A stretch of 64,000 bases of DNA, taken from NCBI GenBank assembly GCA_001247695.2, contig LGRX02030290.1, positions 1 through 64,000 on the forward strand, read 5' to 3'. The DNA is from Cymbomonas tetramitiformis. Taxonomy: Eukaryota > Chlorophyta > Pyramimonadophyceae > Pyramimonadales > Pyramimonadaceae. The notes under the pieces were generated by a model. It did no database searches. It was not told the DNA's origin and saw only the letters and a program-made list of their open reading frames with translations. Numbering within the stretch: the stretch's first letter is position 1; each line of letters begins with the position of its first letter. This document shows positions 10,052-20,700 of this stretch, piece after piece. Both the position numbers and the translations under genes were made by a program.

Positions 10052-11183
10052 GTCACAAACCACGGCTTATCGTGTACCTCAGCCGGGTTGTGACACTTGC
10101 TGTAGCAGTCTCTGTGACGAACGTATGACACGCGCAGTACGATACGCGCGAGGAGTTATGACAGTGACGAGATACGGAAATACGGATGGGTGTTACACTT
10201 GTTTGGAGATAGCGAGAATATGTAGGGCGGCGTAGCAGGGTGAGGCAGACGCTCATTTTTGTTTTGCCTTCGTAACAGTGATTCCGAAAATAGCCAGGAC
10301 TCGCTTAAGACCGCGAAAACAGCAGTGTTATGAGATAATTTATAAGATACAGTATTCTTCTGCTTGTAAAGACATACATTTGTGGACTTGCCTTGTGCGA
10401 TAGCGTCAGAACTGTAATTAACAGTCTTTTTCAAAACAAAAATGTGCCATATTACAGACATGTCGTCTGTAATGCTGAGAGTTCAACAGCAGTCCTGAAG
10501 AACGAGACCTCTGAATGGTGATGCCAGGGACGGATTTATCCGTACTGGTAAGCCTTGGAAGAGGTTGAGGGAAGCAGGCTGTTGCGACACTCGAAGTTCA
10601 CCAGTCTTGCAAAGTGCAGCGACAGCGATCAGAGCGGAACCGGTTGCCAATTTTGTACCATGACTGCAGCGTTGAGAATTATGTGCTGGGCTATTTCGGG
10701 GAGAGACATCCTGCTGGAGCAAAGCACCAGACGGTAAAGCCAGGGACGGATTCATCCGTACTGGTACGCCTGAAGGCGTAGAGCGAAACAGGACTGTCAG
10801 TGGACACTATCACGACAGCATTCTTTGTAGCCACTTGACCCATGCTGGCGTTCTGCTGATTTACTGCGTGGACCAGAGACACTGAGGGCTGAGGCAACCG
10901 TGCTGGACATCTAGAAGAGCCAGTATAAGACAGGGTCAGGTCACAGATGAAACCTTGCTCACCAGTCATGGACGAGATTATCCTGGCAGTGATTGCTACT
11001 TAGAGCAAAGCACTGAAAGGTGAGGCCAGGGACGGATTCATCCGTACTGGTAAGCTGGGAAGTGTGGAGTGAAAAGAGCCTTCACACCAGTATCTCTTCT
11101 CCACCGGGAAGGTAGCAACGGAATCCAAGACTGACCGTCAGGAGCAACAAAGGGCAGAGAGGCGTGCCCAGAGAGCGATACGG
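10052..11183 (+). other. 5' leader of the DNMT retroelement, no gene
   Basis: About 1.1 kb between the insertion point and gag. It holds no convincing reading frame and no obvious tRNA-complementary primer site. The notable content is the triplicated hairpin annotated separately. The gag frame is already open from about 11073 but lacks an ATG before 11331. Confidence 0.6.
10490..11090 (+). repeat. Three copies of a conserved hairpin module in the leader
   Basis: A core 'ccagggacggattcatccgt' followed by 'actggtaagc' occurs at about 10527, 10741 and 11030. It folds as CCAG-gg-ACGGAT-tc-ATCCGT-a-CTGG. Flanks are also shared: 'gagcaaagcac' upstream and a 'gaag...gagtgaaa'-like stretch downstream, making units of roughly 60 bp at 214 and 289 bp spacing. 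Repeated RNA structure just upstream of gag would suit packaging, dimerisation or translation control, but that role is only inferred. Confidence 0.75.
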
Positions 11184-11825
11184 GTGAGCCAGCACTTCAC
11201 AGAGCTGGAAGGAGAGGAAGGGGCTGCCAGTGGCCAGCCTGAGGCCCAAGCACCAGTACAGCCTGAGGCCCAAGCACCAGTACAACCTCAAGCCCAGGCC
11301 CAAGAGCCGTTGGTAATCTTTGAGGAAGACATGGAGTACACTGACTCCGCGCGCATCAACCTTGGTACGCTGCCCAACTACACGGACACCAAGGAAGAAG
11401 ATCGGCCCAAGTTCCTGAGGGAGTTCGCCGACATGTGCGAGAATTTCGTACGGCAGCACAACGCCAACGTCAGGAGGAGGCTCAGGTCCGGGGCTGGCAC
11501 TCTCACCGAAGCACAGATGAAGACCCTGAGAGAGACTCCCCCTGACTTTGAGTATCTGTGGGACATCATCCCTGCGTGTCTGGCTGGAGAGAATTCACAA
11601 GCTCTCAGCTGGTGGCGTGAGAACTATGAAAAAGGGGGGGTAGTGGCCTCCAACATGGACCGAGTCCTCAAAGACACTAGTGAGCATGGCCCACTCGAGG
11701 GTAACATCCCGTGTGCTAGGCCCCCTTTCAATGAGATGAACACTGGCACCACGTGCGTGGGTGATAGCGAGGCCAGTGACGAACCAAGACACCCAAGGGG
11801 AGGTTTCCGACGACTATCTGACTGA
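11184..11825 (+). CDS. Gag-like protein, first part, DNMT retroelement
   Basis: 213 codons as given from GTG; the first in-frame ATG is at 11331 (MEYTDSARINLG), so the true start is uncertain. The N-terminus contains a short tandem repeat (QPEAQAPV twice, then QPQAQAQ; 24-bp DNA units near 11240-11300). The following helical region (FADMCENFVRQHNANVRRRL, CLAGENSQALSWWRENY) looks capsid-like but matches no family I can name. It overlaps the next ORF by 65 bp in a +1 phase, and the capsid-like sequence seems to continue there, so a frameshift (programmed or mutational) probably joins them. Confidence 0.6.
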   Translation: MSQHFTELEGEEGAASGQPEAQAPVQPEAQAPVQPQAQAQEPLVIFEEDMEYTDSARINLGTLPNYTDTKEEDRPKFLREFADMCENFVRQHNANVRRRLRSGAGTLTEAQMKTLRETPPDFEYLWDIIPACLAGENSQALSWWRENYEKGGVVASNMDRVLKDTSEHGPLEGNIPCARPPFNEMNTGTTCVGDSEASDEPRHPRGGFRRLSD

Positions 11826-14800
11826 GGGAACCTCGCTGAAAGGTTTGACGGGACGTGATGGAACCCGTGATACCCAGTACTTCTACGCGCTCAGGGGTTT
11901 CATCGCTGCCCTTGACAAGAAGTTCATGATGAAAGGGACACAAGAGAAAGTGGATCTGTTGACACAGAAGCCACAGGAGGTGGGGCAGGATGGGCTGACC
12001 TACATGAAGATGTGCCAACGCAGGGAAATGCAGCTTAACACTGGGAAGGTGTTGAGCGACGAAGAGCTGCGGACCTTCATCGAGGACTGCGTGGAGAACC
12101 TGCGCATCAAGGTCTTCCAGACGCGGGTGAAGGAGCAACTGAGGGCACAGTTCCCGCCACCCAATCGGGTGACCTGGAAGGACCTGGAGGCCATCGTCGA
12201 GGTTCAAGACAAGCTCAAGGGCGATGCAGAGTCTTGGATCCTCACCTTCCTCCAGGAGATCACCAGGCGGTGTGGCTGCCAGTACTCCACCTGGGAGGCG
12301 CGTCAGCATGGCCTTGACCTCAAGGCAATAAAGAACTCGATCAAGAAGATTGAGTCCTCTGAGGTGGGGCAGTCAGGCGAACTGGAGAGCAGCAAGAAGG
12401 CAGAGACACCACCTTCTAAGAAGATGAAGAAGGAGGGGAATGTTGCTGAAAGAGCTAAGAAGACTTCCTACAACAAGACGCCGCCGCCAGCAGAGGGCGT
12501 TCGTACGAACGACAAGCCCAAGTGCTTACGCTGCTTTGGAGGGGGCTGGCATGAGTCCGATCCCGAGCAGTGCAGGAGCGGCTACAAACACGTCAAGATG
12601 CCTGCTGGGTTCCACGAGAGCAGACTTGGTTCCAGCAAGTGGTGGGACGCGGAGAATGCCGCCCTGCGCATGTACAATTTGAAGAACCGCTTCAAGAACT
12701 CTGACTGGGGCATCCTGGTGACGGACTGGCAGCAGCTGTCCAACGACGAGAAAGACAAGTACAGAGCCAAACAGGCACCGGAGGACAAGCAGAAGGGCGC
12801 CACTGGCAACCCTGAGGCGTTGAAGGCAGAGTACCAGGGCATGGTGGCTGCTAGGAAGACGGCCAGTCGTGCGGGCAGTGTGAAGTCGCAGGTGCTGTCC
12901 GAGGATGAGGGCTCCGACGAGGAGCCAGTCGCAGCGCGCGTCGCGGAGAGGGAGACGCACATCATCGATGCACGCGCACACCACCATGGCAGCGCAGGGG
13001 TAGGAGCGTCGTCTGGCCCTCCAACCGAGTTACTCTCAGCTATGGCCGAGGAGATGGGCGAAGAGGAGCTCTCGAGCGCCCTCAACACCTTGGGTTTGGG
13101 GGCACTCCCCGAGACGCTGTGCAAGAGTGCGGAGTCTGAGCTCACGGCGGCTCCAGCAGTAGCCCTGGGAAGTACCCAACGCATGAGGGGCTTCCCAGTG
13201 AAGACACCCGAGGAGTACGAGGCAGACGCACAGGTGCCCATGGCGCCTGCGGCGGACGAGATGCAGAGGAAGGTGCAGCTCATGGCCTCCGTGATCAAGA
13301 GTCTGGGAGCAGCTTTCCGTAAGCTAGCTGCTGGACTCGTGGCAGAGGGTCGCATAACAGCTCCAAGGGGTGTGGAGACCTTGGTGGAACTGGCTGAGAG
13401 CAACCAGCTCCCCGTGCCGACAGCCTCAGCAGCAGACTGCCAGGACATCAGCGACGAGGATGACGACTGCCCGGGCATGGAGTCGGGCGACGACAGCGAC
13501 GATGATGACGATTGCCCGGGCATGGAGTCGGGCGACGACAGTGACGAAGAAGAGGTTCCTCTGGACGAGATGCCGGAGGACACGGTGGAGCAGCCCAGGA
13601 AGGGGAGGACGGCGGTGCATGTAACTGCTGCAGCGGCCACCGTCCAGGAGAGCTACGGGGTGAGAGACTTCAGCGAGAGGGGCGAGCTGCACGCAGGGAC
13701 CATGGAGGCCAAGGCATACGAGCTATTGAAGAAGAGGATGCTCAGTGGCCTTACAGAGGAGCAGCTCACTGCCATGGCACAGGTCCAGCCTGTATGCAAG
13801 CTCCTGAACGAGTCTTTGGCACAAGGGATGGCTCTGATGGCCTCTGGGGGCCTGCTCATGTTGTACAAAGCGCTTCTTCTGGACACTGGAGCCAACTGCA
13901 ACATTATCCCCATCAGGACAGCCAACAGGTTGGGCTTGACCATCTTTGATGCGGAGACAGGGGCCAGGGTGGCTAGATGTGATGGCAGCCCTGCAGAATT
14001 CACCAAGTACTGCTACGTGGATGTGGTCCTCGCCGCGGGCACGCCGTACATGACTCTGCATCGGCTCCATGCCTTCGTCACTTACACCAATGACACTACG
14101 TGGGATTTCTTGGTGGGCACGGGACCCCTGAAGAACGCACTCAAGCTGACCATCGACCTCTACCGAGGCATCGCCACTTCTGAGGCCGCGGTGTCACTGG
14201 GCATGAGGGAGAAGGTCACGCTGCCGTTGATCGAGTTGACGCCGCCCGTTGATGCAAGGAGCAAGCGGAACGAAGACCCGAGAGTGTGCCTGGCGACTGA
14301 GATCTTCGACGTCGATGCTACGGCAGCGCGCACTCTTGCCCCCGCTTTTGAGGGCTGCGCTCTACCACCACGTGAAGCGGTGTCTCTGGACACAAGTGGA
14401 GAAGACCGTCTGGCCCTCGCAGGGGAAAGGTGTGCGCCTGCACCTTGTGCATTCTCGCGAAACCACCCCGAGCTAATGGACAGCCTGGCGTCATGGCTAG
14501 AGGAGATGAGACTGAGAAGGTTCAACTCGGAGGAGAGGGAGAGGCTTGAGGCGCGCTGCCAGTCCATGGTGGAGGCGGGCTTCTTGAAACCCAGCTCATT
14601 GATGCAAGTCGAGCTCACTGGGCGGGTCAGCTTACACGCCGAGAGCGCAACGTACGAACCTCCAGTGCCTGGTACGTCCTTAACAGACCAGATGTTGGGC
14701 ATGCTACAAGCATCATCACGCAGCCAACGGGAAGCCAATGTGGCGACCAGAGGTGAGTGGTCCAGTGCTGAAGAGCCAGATGGGAGGGGGTCCGTCATGC

Positions 14801-17640
14801 CAGCCAGCCTGGCCACGACTCAGTCAGACCCTCGCTATCCAGACCTCACGCCGGAGCAAGAGGCCGAGAGCGAAGCTGACTTCAAGCTGGCCAGCGTGCA
14901 GCCATGGGTGGGCATGGCAGTGAACCCGTGGGATTACCAAGACAAGGAGAGTAGCTGGTCTCAGCAGCGCTTGTACATCGACCGCACGGGCTATGCTCGT
15001 CTGTGCACACTCTGCGAAGAGGGCGATGGAAGAGGTGTGGACGCAGGATTTGTGCAGGTCAAGTTCTCGCGTTGTGGAGAATTCAAGACCATCTTGGAGA
15101 CGGAGCTACTGTGGCCCGACTTTACGTTGGTGGATCAGAAGGTTGACAAGGAGACGAAGATACCCTCAGAGACCTGGACCACAAGGGCGAGCGGCAAGAA
15201 GGACAACGACCAGGTCCCACTCCCTGACTGTGGTGCCCATCGGGAGGCTGGAAGGTACACGATGGCGAGTGTTCAGGAGACCCTCAACACCCATCAGATT
15301 TACCCAGGGGTCGTAACGGGCAAGCTCATGTGGGACAAGGTGGCGCGTCAGTTCTGCGTGCTCAGCGAGCAGACTCGCGCCCAGTGGGATCTCATGGAGC
15401 GTATGGTACGTCACACCATGGAAGGTGCCGCCAACATGACCCCCATGGGTAAGATGACTGGCGAGTTCCAGCTGCCTTTTTACTATGAGAAGGACCAGCG
15501 TTGGCAGTACCAGCATCTGAAGTACGTGCAGCGGGTGGACATCGCTGACCTTCGGGCTCGTCTAAAAGTGAGGTATGATAAGGAGGTGGCTGGCGTGAAG
15601 GACCTGGATGTGAAGTTGGTCCCGCAGCTCACGCTGTCAGACGCGGCGGACAAAGTGGGGAAGTTCTACCCGGTGACAGATGGGGAAGGAGGCAGTGGCG
15701 AGGTGTTCAGCACGAACGCCGCCGCCGTGGAGTACCTACACCTGGGGGACAACGCTAGAGTGATGCTTGGCGCATGCAAGACAGCAGAGCAAGCACATGA
15801 CGCGCTGGACACTTATGGGGCCAGAAGGAACCCTCCAGTACGCACGTCCAAGACTCTGAGGACGCTGAAGACGGTCAGGGGGGATGAGGCAGGGCCATCT
15901 GGCTCCGCACCGCCACCATCCTCAGCTACGCTTCGTCTGAGGTATCAAACCTGGCCCAATGGCGTCTTCGACCCTGCCATGTTAGAGTATCACGCTTCAG
16001 TGTTCCAGGGCACCTACGAGCCGGAGTCGCCCACTCGCAGCGAGAACACAGCTGGGGAAGCCGACTGGCTGGATCTGGGAGGGATCTCAGAGTTCACGGC
16101 GCTGCATGGACAGACGGTCTTCCTCATCCAGTACCGTTGTTTCATGGGCGAAATCGAGTTCCAACTTGGGAAGCCCTTCGCGCAGCGAGGGAAGGGGGTG
16201 CACACGCAGCGACTCAGCAGCAAGACCTTGCACCAGTACTCCTCCTCCGCAGGAGTGGGACAACGGGGAGAGTTTCTGCCTCTGGGTGGGCAGTCGAAAG
16301 GCTGCATGGGAGGACTCCTCGGCACCTTACAGAAACGCATGGAGCATCTTGTTGATCGTACTCAACTCTTGGAGATAGCCAGAAGCCATTTGAGCGATGG
16401 CCCGCAGCAGGGCACCCTACGGGTGTTCAAGACCCGTGCCAACGCCCAGTCCAAGGCCGTCTACTACCTCTTCGAGGACAATCGCTACTACCGTGAGCGA
16501 GGACCCAGTGAGATGGCGTTCACCTTGGAGTACCTCTCCTCAGGGACGCGCAAGTTCGACTGCTGTAGCTGGGAGACCTGGAGAAAGGTGGCAGTAATGC
16601 ATCGAGAACCACTGTCTGCGTTCACATCCTCGGTGGGCCCTGCGTTGCTGGCTGAGGCACGTCGGGCAGAAGTGCAGGTGCGCCTTCGCAACGACTTCAT
16701 GAGGTGCTTGGACCCAATCGAGGGAGAGGATGCAGGAAGTGAGGAGGAAGATGGCAGCATCTCGGGATACTCGTCCGACCTCGCGGCTGCTGCGGGTGTG
16801 AGCACTCACACGTGCCGCACCAGAACACCATCGCCGCAAACAGAGGATGAGGACAGCGTGGAGGTCATCAGTGAAAGACTTGTTGGATTGTCTGCCAGTT
16901 TGGCACGAGGGCAAGCCGAGGTCGCAGCAAACAACCTCACCATGGCGGCTCTCTCGGAGTCGATACGGGCGCGTCAGGAGATCATCAGAGAATATGAAGA
17001 ACGACCTCGTGCTGCCCGCGCGACTGCGAGGATGAGTACGCTTGGGCCAGACTGCCCTGGGCTTGATGGTCGTGATGGCGCGCGAGCTACGCCCACGCAG
17101 GCACTCTGCTCTGGCCGATCTCTCGGCGGGACGCAGAGCAGGGGCTTGGAGTGCAACATGGCACAGAGGCCTGAGCACCGGTCAATCCACGACATCCTGA
17201 GATCTCCGGCACATTCAGTCTGCACGCAGCAGACTGAAGCCATGCCTCCAGCTGCACAGGAGCAGGACTCCATTTCGTACGTGCCATCAACCCCGAGCTC
17301 TACAGCGCCCAGCAGCCCGGAGCGTTCCAGTGGCCGCGTTGCGCGTGTCAACACTAGACTTTCAGGTCATCCTGCGGCACGCCCGCAGAGTCCAACTGCG
17401 AGTGCCGTGCAGCAGCGTTCGCCACGAGCTGGCCAGCGCAGGAGGAGATCTCCGAGCCCCAGGGAAGGAGCTCATCGACAGGACGTGGCTCGCGGTCGAC
17501 GTGCTGGCAACGGCGCGTCGCATTCTCCCCAGGGACGCCAAAGTTATGATGAACTCTGGGAGGAGAGGAGAAGGGAGAGCGCACTGGGGCCTTTTCAAGG
17601 GGGCACCGGGCCGGCTGCAGCCCGGCGCGCCCGTCACTGA
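11761..17640 (+). CDS. Gag-protease polyprotein with large uncharacterised C-terminal region
   Basis: 1,959 codons. Residues 1-190 continue a gag capsid-like domain (FYALRGFIAALDKKF...). A zinc knuckle CLRCFGGGWHESDPEQC (C-x2-C-x4-H-x5-C) lies near residue 255-270, followed by a W..LS..EK..Y stretch faintly reminiscent of an HMG box. Two acidic repeats (DDDCPGMESGDDSD) lie near 570-600. A retropepsin with DTGANCNIIP lies at about 705-720. Beyond residue ~830 about 1,100 residues show no domain I recognise; they end in Ser/Pro/Arg-rich low complexity. The next ORF starts 66 bp after the stop in a different phase. Confidence 0.7.
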   Translation: MIARPVTNQDTQGEVSDDYLTEGTSLKGLTGRDGTRDTQYFYALRGFIAALDKKFMMKGTQEKVDLLTQKPQEVGQDGLTYMKMCQRREMQLNTGKVLSDEELRTFIEDCVENLRIKVFQTRVKEQLRAQFPPPNRVTWKDLEAIVEVQDKLKGDAESWILTFLQEITRRCGCQYSTWEARQHGLDLKAIKNSIKKIESSEVGQSGELESSKKAETPPSKKMKKEGNVAERAKKTSYNKTPPPAEGVRTNDKPKCLRCFGGGWHESDPEQCRSGYKHVKMPAGFHESRLGSSKWWDAENAALRMYNLKNRFKNSDWGILVTDWQQLSNDEKDKYRAKQAPEDKQKGATGNPEALKAEYQGMVAARKTASRAGSVKSQVLSEDEGSDEEPVAARVAERETHIIDARAHHHGSAGVGASSGPPTELLSAMAEEMGEEELSSALNTLGLGALPETLCKSAESELTAAPAVALGSTQRMRGFPVKTPEEYEADAQVPMAPAADEMQRKVQLMASVIKSLGAAFRKLAAGLVAEGRITAPRGVETLVELAESNQLPVPTASAADCQDISDEDDDCPGMESGDDSDDDDDCPGMESGDDSDEEEVPLDEMPEDTVEQPRKGRTAVHVTAAAATVQESYGVRDFSERGELHAGTMEAKAYELLKKRMLSGLTEEQLTAMAQVQPVCKLLNESLAQGMALMASGGLLMLYKALLLDTGANCNIIPIRTANRLGLTIFDAETGARVARCDGSPAEFTKYCYVDVVLAAGTPYMTLHRLHAFVTYTNDTTWDFLVGTGPLKNALKLTIDLYRGIATSEAAVSLGMREKVTLPLIELTPPVDARSKRNEDPRVCLATEIFDVDATAARTLAPAFEGCALPPREAVSLDTSGEDRLALAGERCAPAPCAFSRNHPELMDSLASWLEEMRLRRFNSEERERLEARCQSMVEAGFLKPSSLMQVELTGRVSLHAESATYEPPVPGTSLTDQMLGMLQASSRSQREANVATRGEWSSAEEPDGRGSVMPASLATTQSDPRYPDLTPEQEAESEADFKLASVQPWVGMAVNPWDYQDKESSWSQQRLYIDRTGYARLCTLCEEGDGRGVDAGFVQVKFSRCGEFKTILETELLWPDFTLVDQKVDKETKIPSETWTTRASGKKDNDQVPLPDCGAHREAGRYTMASVQETLNTHQIYPGVVTGKLMWDKVARQFCVLSEQTRAQWDLMERMVRHTMEGAANMTPMGKMTGEFQLPFYYEKDQRWQYQHLKYVQRVDIADLRARLKVRYDKEVAGVKDLDVKLVPQLTLSDAADKVGKFYPVTDGEGGSGEVFSTNAAAVEYLHLGDNARVMLGACKTAEQAHDALDTYGARRNPPVRTSKTLRTLKTVRGDEAGPSGSAPPPSSATLRLRYQTWPNGVFDPAMLEYHASVFQGTYEPESPTRSENTAGEADWLDLGGISEFTALHGQTVFLIQYRCFMGEIEFQLGKPFAQRGKGVHTQRLSSKTLHQYSSSAGVGQRGEFLPLGGQSKGCMGGLLGTLQKRMEHLVDRTQLLEIARSHLSDGPQQGTLRVFKTRANAQSKAVYYLFEDNRYYRERGPSEMAFTLEYLSSGTRKFDCCSWETWRKVAVMHREPLSAFTSSVGPALLAEARRAEVQVRLRNDFMRCLDPIEGEDAGSEEEDGSISGYSSDLAAAAGVSTHTCRTRTPSPQTEDEDSVEVISERLVGLSASLARGQAEVAANNLTMAALSESIRARQEIIREYEERPRAARATARMSTLGPDCPGLDGRDGARATPTQALCSGRSLGGTQSRGLECNMAQRPEHRSIHDILRSPAHSVCTQQTEAMPPAAQEQDSISYVPSTPSSTAPSSPERSSGRVARVNTRLSGHPAARPQSPTASAVQQRSPRAGQRRRRSPSPREGAHRQDVARGRRAGNGASHSPQGRQSYDELWEERRRESALGPFQGGTGPAAARRARH

Positions 17641-17705
17641 GAAGCAGCCCCGGCGCACAGCCGGGCACGCAGCCCGCCGATGATAGGCGGGCGAAGCGCA
17701 CTCAG

Positions 17706-20700
17706 GTGTGCTTCCTGCTCGTGGGGGTGTTCGTGCGCTTGCATTGGCCGCAGCTGCCTCATTTTGCAGTAATGGCAGTATGGATGGCCATGGAGGTATC
17801 CAGATTTCTTGGTGAGGTCGTCGCCTGCTGGGTATTCCACACTGGGGTGCCCCGCAGAGCCATGGCACGCGCATTGTGGGCCATGCACACAGCACCACTC
17901 GAACCATGGGCACATCAACAGGCGCCTCTGCGAGTACTGTTGGAGCTGGCTAGGCACCTGCTGCTGTTGACCAAGGGGGCCCTTGAGGTAGCTGGGCTCC
18001 ACCATGCCCAGCGTGGGCTGTGGTACGTGCCATTGCTACGGTTCGGCCTCGCCATGCTCGCCATGCACTTCACGCACATGGTCGGCACTCTGGGGTGCGT
18101 CTTGACAATTGGCGCCCACGTTATCCACCATGGGTTGCCAGGCTCCTGCTTGATTTACAATGGTGGCGCGTTCGCCACGCTGGAGACTCAGATAGGTCGT
18201 GCGCTGGCGGTCGCCCAGCGAATCTTGGCCGCAGGGCCGGCTACGCTGGCCGCGGTTCCTCGGCGCATGCAGAAGCCGCGCTTTGCCGCCCGACTGCAGC
18301 GCCTGCAGTTCACAGCCGCTTGCTACCAGGTGGCGCACTGTATCTATGTGGCATCAGTCTTGGCGCTGGTGGTCTACGTGTCTGCGGGAGGAGGCCTGGG
18401 CCGTATGCAAGGGGGGTGGAGGATGTTGACTTGCATACTGACCCTTCACTCTCCAGTTAAACCAGTGGGTACCAGCAGAATTTTAAAACTTTTGCTGCTG
18501 CTAGCGGTGGCTGCTTGGGTGGCCGCTGTGGCCCCTGGGGAGTTTCAGGGCGTGCTGACGATGGGATCATGCTCGGGCTCGCCGACCAGATCTATCAGGA
18601 CCGCCTGGGAAGACCAGAGGTCTTCGCGCCAATGGGACACCGGATGGGAGGCTATGGTGGCAGAGCGAGACGAGGTGCTTCCGCACACGGTGCTGGACAC
18701 GTTACAGCCAGGGGGCACGACCAGGGTCACCAAGGACGAGGCCGCGTGGCTGGACACCGAGCTCAATGCCACCTTTGGAGGACATCCCGAGTTCACCGAG
18801 GAGAATTGGGAGGAGATGCGCAACGTGGTAAGGAGGTGCAGCTACTGCTTCGCCAACAAGCCGCAGGACATCAAAGGCTACCATGGGGGCGCGGCACATG
18901 CGACCTTCGCCATCCCTTTCAAGGACGAGACTAAGGTAGCTTATCAACGACCGAGGAAATACAGCCCGGGAGAGCAGGAGATCATCGACCTGCACTGCAA
19001 GGAACTGCTGGAATATGGCTTCATCGAGCCGGCTTCTCAGCACTGCAGACACGCCAGCAACGTGGTGGTCGCGGGGAAGAAGGATCACGGCACTGGACAG
19101 TGGACCTCGACGAGATTCTGCGTCGACCTCCGGAATACGAACCGGTTGTCGCTGAAGGATAACACGTTACCGCATCGTCCAGAAGAGCTCTACCAGCGCG
19201 TGGCCAAGGCCAAGTTCAAGACCACCCTGGACGCGACCAAGGCGTTCCACCAGATTCCCATGACCACTGAGGAGGACAGGGACAAGACAGCGTTCTGGTG
19301 GGGCAACCAGCTTTATCGCTACACATCCATGCCGTTTGGAGCAGCTGGAGCGACCGCAGCCTTCATCAGGATCATGGACTACGAGTTACGTCACCTGCAA
19401 CACTGCACGGTGGCGTACGTCGATGACGTGTGCATATACTCAGACACCGCTGAGCAGCACATCAAGGATGTGGAAGCCGTGCTTCGCACTTTGGGGGACG
19501 CAGGGATACGCCTGCATTCGGGCAAGTCGATCTTCGGGTCAGCCACGGTGGACTTCTTGGGCTACCGCATCGGCTATAACACCATTGGCGCGCAGGACAT
19601 CAAGTGCAAGGCGATCCAAGAGCTGCCCAAGCCCGAGGATAAAACTGGAGTACGCTCCATCCTTGGACTCATGAACTATTACAAAGGTCTGGTGGGGGAA
19701 CCCATGGGACCCAACTACTCAGAGATGGCACGACCATTGAACGACTTGCTCAGAAAGGAAGTGTTGGATGTCAAGGAAGCTTGGGGGAAGGATCAGGACC
19801 AGGCATTGCAGGCATTGAAGGACGCCCTATGTTCGGGGAGATGTTTGAAGCCCATTGATTACAGCAAGCCCATCTTCCTCTACACGGACTGGAGCAACCA
19901 TGGCATTGGCGCAGTGCTGGGTCAGAAGGACGAGAATGGCGTAGAGCACATCTGTGTGGTGATCAGCCGCTCGCTGTCGAAGACCGAGAGACAGTACGCG
20001 AGCTTCCAGGGTGAGATGCTGGCAGTGGTGTGGGCAATCCGCACATTACGACAGTACCTGCACGGGATCCACTTCACGCTGATTACTGACCATTCGCCGC
20101 TCACAACACTCATGGAGAAGGGGGACCTGCAGGGTCAACACCTACGCTGGGCCATCAGCCTCCAGGAGTTTGAGTTCACGGTCCAGTACCGACCAGGTCC
20201 GAAGAATGAGAACGCGGATGTGCCATCCAGGTACCCACTGCCCAGCACCGCAGACGAGACTGGTGCCCGCTTGGACCGTGAAGGGGACCGAGCCAGGGAA
20301 GTGGGGAGTGCCGAGAGGCTAACGCGCTGCTTCACAGACACCATCTGCTTGGAAGTGACCAGGGAGCCACCACTTGGTCCAGAAGTAAGCCCAGAAGCCC
20401 AGGTGGCCAACTACTGCGAGAACATGGTCAGAGAGCAGCTGGGGACCAGCGCAGTCCATCGACTGTTTGACTTGCACTACCAAGAAGAGTTGGAGTGCAA
20501 CAAGGGGGTCATGTTTGACACTGACCACCCGGAAGTGGCCAGGTGCTCGGGCAGGTTGACTCGAGTCGCCTGGGATGCCCTCAGCCAGGTCCGGCCAATC
20601 AGGGGCATGCATTCTGGAGGCTCACCGGCGATATACGGCGATGAGACCATGGAGGGTGGCAAGCTCAAAGTGCCGAAGAAGATCGACACGAGAGTGATTG

